Source: Ustilaginoidea virens (lineage: Eukaryota; Ascomycota; Sordariomycetes; Hypocreales; Clavicipitaceae). From it: a stretch of 64,000 nt of DNA. Shown piece by piece: positions 61,153-64,000 of this stretch. The stretch covers positions 806,001 to 870,000 of the forward strand of contig NC_057321.1 in assembly GCF_000687475.1 (NCBI RefSeq), read 5' to 3'. Made by a program: the position numbers and the translations under genes. Below the pieces are notes generated by a model, which did no database searches, was not told the origin of the DNA, and saw only the letters and a program-made list of their open reading frames with translations. Numbering within the stretch: position 1 is the stretch's first letter; each line of letters begins with the position of its first letter.

Positions 61153-64000
61153 ATGGCAGAGTCAGGATCCTATAAGGTCCCTGAATCCGATACTGAAGTT
61201 GATACTAATGCACAGCTACAGCTAGATATAGACGATATGAAATCTCAGATGAATATACTAACTGACCTTATACAGGGCTTAGTTACTAGGCAAAATAACG
61301 ACACCCAGGCTACCCAGGCTACTAATAAGAAGCCTACTAAAGCTACTAACGCTGGACCTTCCACTAAGACGACTACCACTAAAGATGATGATAGTGAAGC
61401 TGACGTTATGGAAATCGACCAACCTTCTACGCCTATAAAATATAAGGGTAAAGAGCCTATTTATACAACGCCACCAACAACTATCACCAACCAAATTAGT
61501 GATGGGGCTATTAAGGAATTAGCTAAGACTGCCAACCGCTTTAAGGAGTCCCAAAAGCTAAAAAGCCCCTATAATTTCGACCAGTGGAAGCAGGCCCTTA
61601 CTATACAACTTAGGGCCTTTAAAATAGCTAACTTTGTTAACGACCCCTCTATAGCAAGGCACTTTGATGAGTCTGAGCAGGCACTTCTACTACTAATGCT
61701 AAAGAATAGCTGTGGTGAAGAAGCTGCAGAGGCTATAGACTGGTGTAATAACCCAGAGGAAGCCTACCTTCTGCTAGTGGCCCAGTACTGCCACTCACCA
61801 GAAGTACAGCGGGCACACTTATACCCTACCTTTCACACCCTTACCTTTACCGGTTATAAAGGCACTTTAGAGGCGTTTAACAGCGAATTTAACAGCTATA
61901 TTTCTCGCCTCAGGATTTTAGGTGCTAAAATCGACTCTTTCGACCAAGTTAACCAGTATCTTTGGGCTGTAAAGGGGGTATTTACCCGCTGGACGGAACG
62001 CCAACGCTCTATGATTAGGGCTTATAGCGCCCAAGGTGTTATTAACAGCAGCAAATTTAACCTCCAGTATTTTATGGTTGACCTACTAGAAGAACAGCGT
62101 TCTAAAGGGTCTAATAAGGTGGCTGCTAATAATAACCCCAAGCAGCTTAAGGCTTCTAAGGACTCTAAGAATAAAGGGTCTACTAATGCCGCTTCTACTA
62201 ATAATAGCAAGAATAATTCTACTAATAATAGGAAAAAGAAGCAGCAACAGAAGAAGAAACAGGACTCTAGCAGCAATCAGCAAGATGTTAAGGCCTTTAT
62301 TATAGGCAACTATAATACCCAGGATACTAATATATCCTATTCCTCTTCTTCTACCACTATATCCACTGATAACCAGCCCTTAGCTATAAGCTATAGTGCT
62401 AAATCAGGTGGTAGGACTCCGAAGGATGCCCTCCTTTACAATACAGGCTCTACTTGTCATATTGTTAATGATAAGAAGCATTTCACCACTTTTCACCATT
62501 TTGAGAAGGGTGATAAGCCTGTTATTACTACTGGTGGTGGCCCTATTTCCCCTACTGGTTGGGGCACAGCACGATTTACTGTGCTACAGGGCATTAACCC
62601 TACGAAATGGGGTATTATAGAGCTTAAGAATGCCCTATATATTCCTACCTTGGATATTAATATTATTAGCGGTGTAAAGCACTATGCCGCTAAAGGGGTA
62701 TTAATTAAAAATCAGCTTTGGTCAGCAAGCCATAAATGCATCGGCATTTTTAACTTCGAAAAATACGGCTTTTTCCTTCCACAGAAAGGAATAGACACAC
62801 CACTACTGCATTAACCTTACAGCCATTATACTAACAATATAGTAGTAGAAGTCCCCAGCCCTACTAACCCTGCTGATTATAGTGATCCTGAGGATACTAC
62901 TAATACCCCTATTCCCGCTACTACGACTAGCGATGTTCCTACTACTGCAACTAGTAAGGAACCTATAGAGGCTACTAGCCCTACTACTAACTCTCCCGCT
63001 ATTACGACTAGCGAAGAGCCCGCTATTACGACTAGCGAAAATCCCGTAGTGGCTATTAGCCCTACTCCTGCCCCTGTAGCTGCTGATACAGAATATCAGA
63101 AGTTATTACAGTTAGCCGGCATTTGGCATGTACGGCTAGGGCATATAGGTATTCAGCTACTTAAAAAGACTTGTGCTAATACCCCTGGTCTTCCTAACCT
63201 TAATAAGGTTAAAGATGCTGATTTTCGCTGCCTAGCCTGTATACAGGCTAAGAAGGTTAGAAGACCTTCTAAAGATGCGATTCCAAATCCAGCTAAATGC
63301 CTGGATATTATAGAAGGTGATACTTTTGCTATATCACCTATGCCATATAACAAACGACCTGTTGCCCTTATATTAGTAGACAGAAAATCCCGATTCCGCT
63401 GGCTTTACTTACTACCTAATAGGGAAGGCACTATTGTATTTAAAGCATTACAGAGCTTTATACAGAGCCTACAGGTCAGATATGGCAAAACGCCTGTTGA
63501 ATTCCACTATGATGGTGGAAATGAAATCAACAAAATGCTTAGTGATTGGCTTGTCGAACAGGGCATAACTTTTAATACATCTTGCCCCTATATTTACGAA
63601 CAAAACGGCCTAGCTGAGCGGTCCATTAGGGTTATAGCTGATAGACTACGTGCTACTATGGCCTGGTCAAGGCTACCATCTAACCTCTGGTCTGCTGTAA
63701 TTACTGGCGTTGTTATGCTAGTAAATATAACAGCTGTTACTAACAGACCTTCTAGCCCCTATCAGGAGCTACTAAAGGATTACGACCAGATAACACCGGA
63801 GCACTATCCTGACCTTATTAACCTTAGGGCTATTGGAGCAGCTATTGAAGTGCTTATACCACACGAAAAGCGTGTAAAAAGCCGCAAATTAGCGCCCCGT
63901 ACCGAGCCTGGTAGGCTCCTTGCTACTCTAGGTAATAATACCTACCTGGTCTACCTTCTAAAAAAAAAGGTTGTTACTAAAACAACTTTTATCACCTTTA
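61153..64000 (+). pseudogene. E3 gag-pol polyprotein, one internal stop, 3' end outside window
   Basis: ATG at 61153 starts MAESGSYKVPESDTEVD. Gag has a coiled-coil-like N-terminus (residues about 20-50), a core with YNFDQWKQALTIQLRAFKI and a Lys/Gln-rich basic tail instead of a zinc knuckle. The protease motif is NTGST at codon 430 (62440), where E1 and C have DTGST. Codon 554 (62812-62814) is TAA where E1 has CAA. After it the same frame is open to the window end: preintegrase (IWHVRLGHIGIQLLKKTC, CLAC), then integrase with EGDTFAISPM, HYDGGNEI and NGLAERSIR, the core acidic residues present. RT and RNase H are outside the window. Two lesions suggest it is not autonomous. Confidence 0.8.

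Larger units (their letters stand above)
59689..64000 (+). mobile_element. Copia retrotransposon E3, youngest insertion, runs off the window
   Basis: It starts TGTTAAAATCC inside the E2 5' LTR. The left TSD candidate is TACAC (59684-59688). It contains the 5' LTR 59689-60447, the PBS 60448-60462, a leader to 61152 and gag-pol from 61153 onward. It is the least damaged copy in the window. The 3' half is not visible. Confidence 0.85.

Overview
This window looks like nuclear DNA of a filamentous ascomycete, probably a sordariomycete. The evidence is short (53-187 nt) GT-AG introns with CTAAC/CTGAC-type branch sites, small secreted proteins, a DUF3716 protein, a fringe-like glycosyltransferase with a C-terminal cysteine module, and retroelements carrying RIP-type damage (C-to-T and G-to-A transitions, often at CpA/TpG). 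I cannot name the species.

The window has two compartments. Positions 1 to about 13,700 are GC-rich and gene-bearing: a partial low-affinity iron permease (minus), a small secreted protein, an APH-type kinase-like protein, a Golgi-type GT31-like glycosyltransferase, a four-exon cysteine-containing secreted protein (minus) and a four-exon DUF3716 protein (minus). The last two were assembled from splice signals because no single frame shows them. The spacers hold short tandem repeats and poly(dA:dT) tracts.

From about 13,705 to the window end the DNA is a retrotransposon island with no host gene that I can see. Target-site duplications (TSDs) and LTR pairs let most of it be read as a nest. The oldest layer is a Gypsy element (A, from 15,909). 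Copia element B (18,848-47,126, TSD TATAT) sits in the A polymerase gene. Copia element C (19,196-33,169, TSD ATTAT) sits in the B 5' LTR. A minus-strand LINE (20,628-27,036, 13-bp TSD) sits in the C gag region. Copia element E1 (35,193-42,544, minus, TSD GTTAT) sits in the B gag. Copia-like element G (from 47,735, minus) interrupts the RNase H region of A. Copia element E2 (from 52,692, minus) interrupts G. Copia element E3 (from 59,689, plus) is inserted in the E2 5' LTR and runs off the window. Partial and solo LTRs fill 13,705-15,908.

The elements are inactivated to different degrees. A, B, C, the LINE, G and E2 carry many stops. E1 keeps a 703-codon frame. E3 is open from its gag start to the window end except for one stop, but its protease aspartate is replaced. 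B, C and the E elements share a primer-binding site matching the anticodon arm of initiator tRNA-Met, as in half-tRNA-primed copia. I found no CRISPR array, rRNA, tRNA or metabolic cluster.
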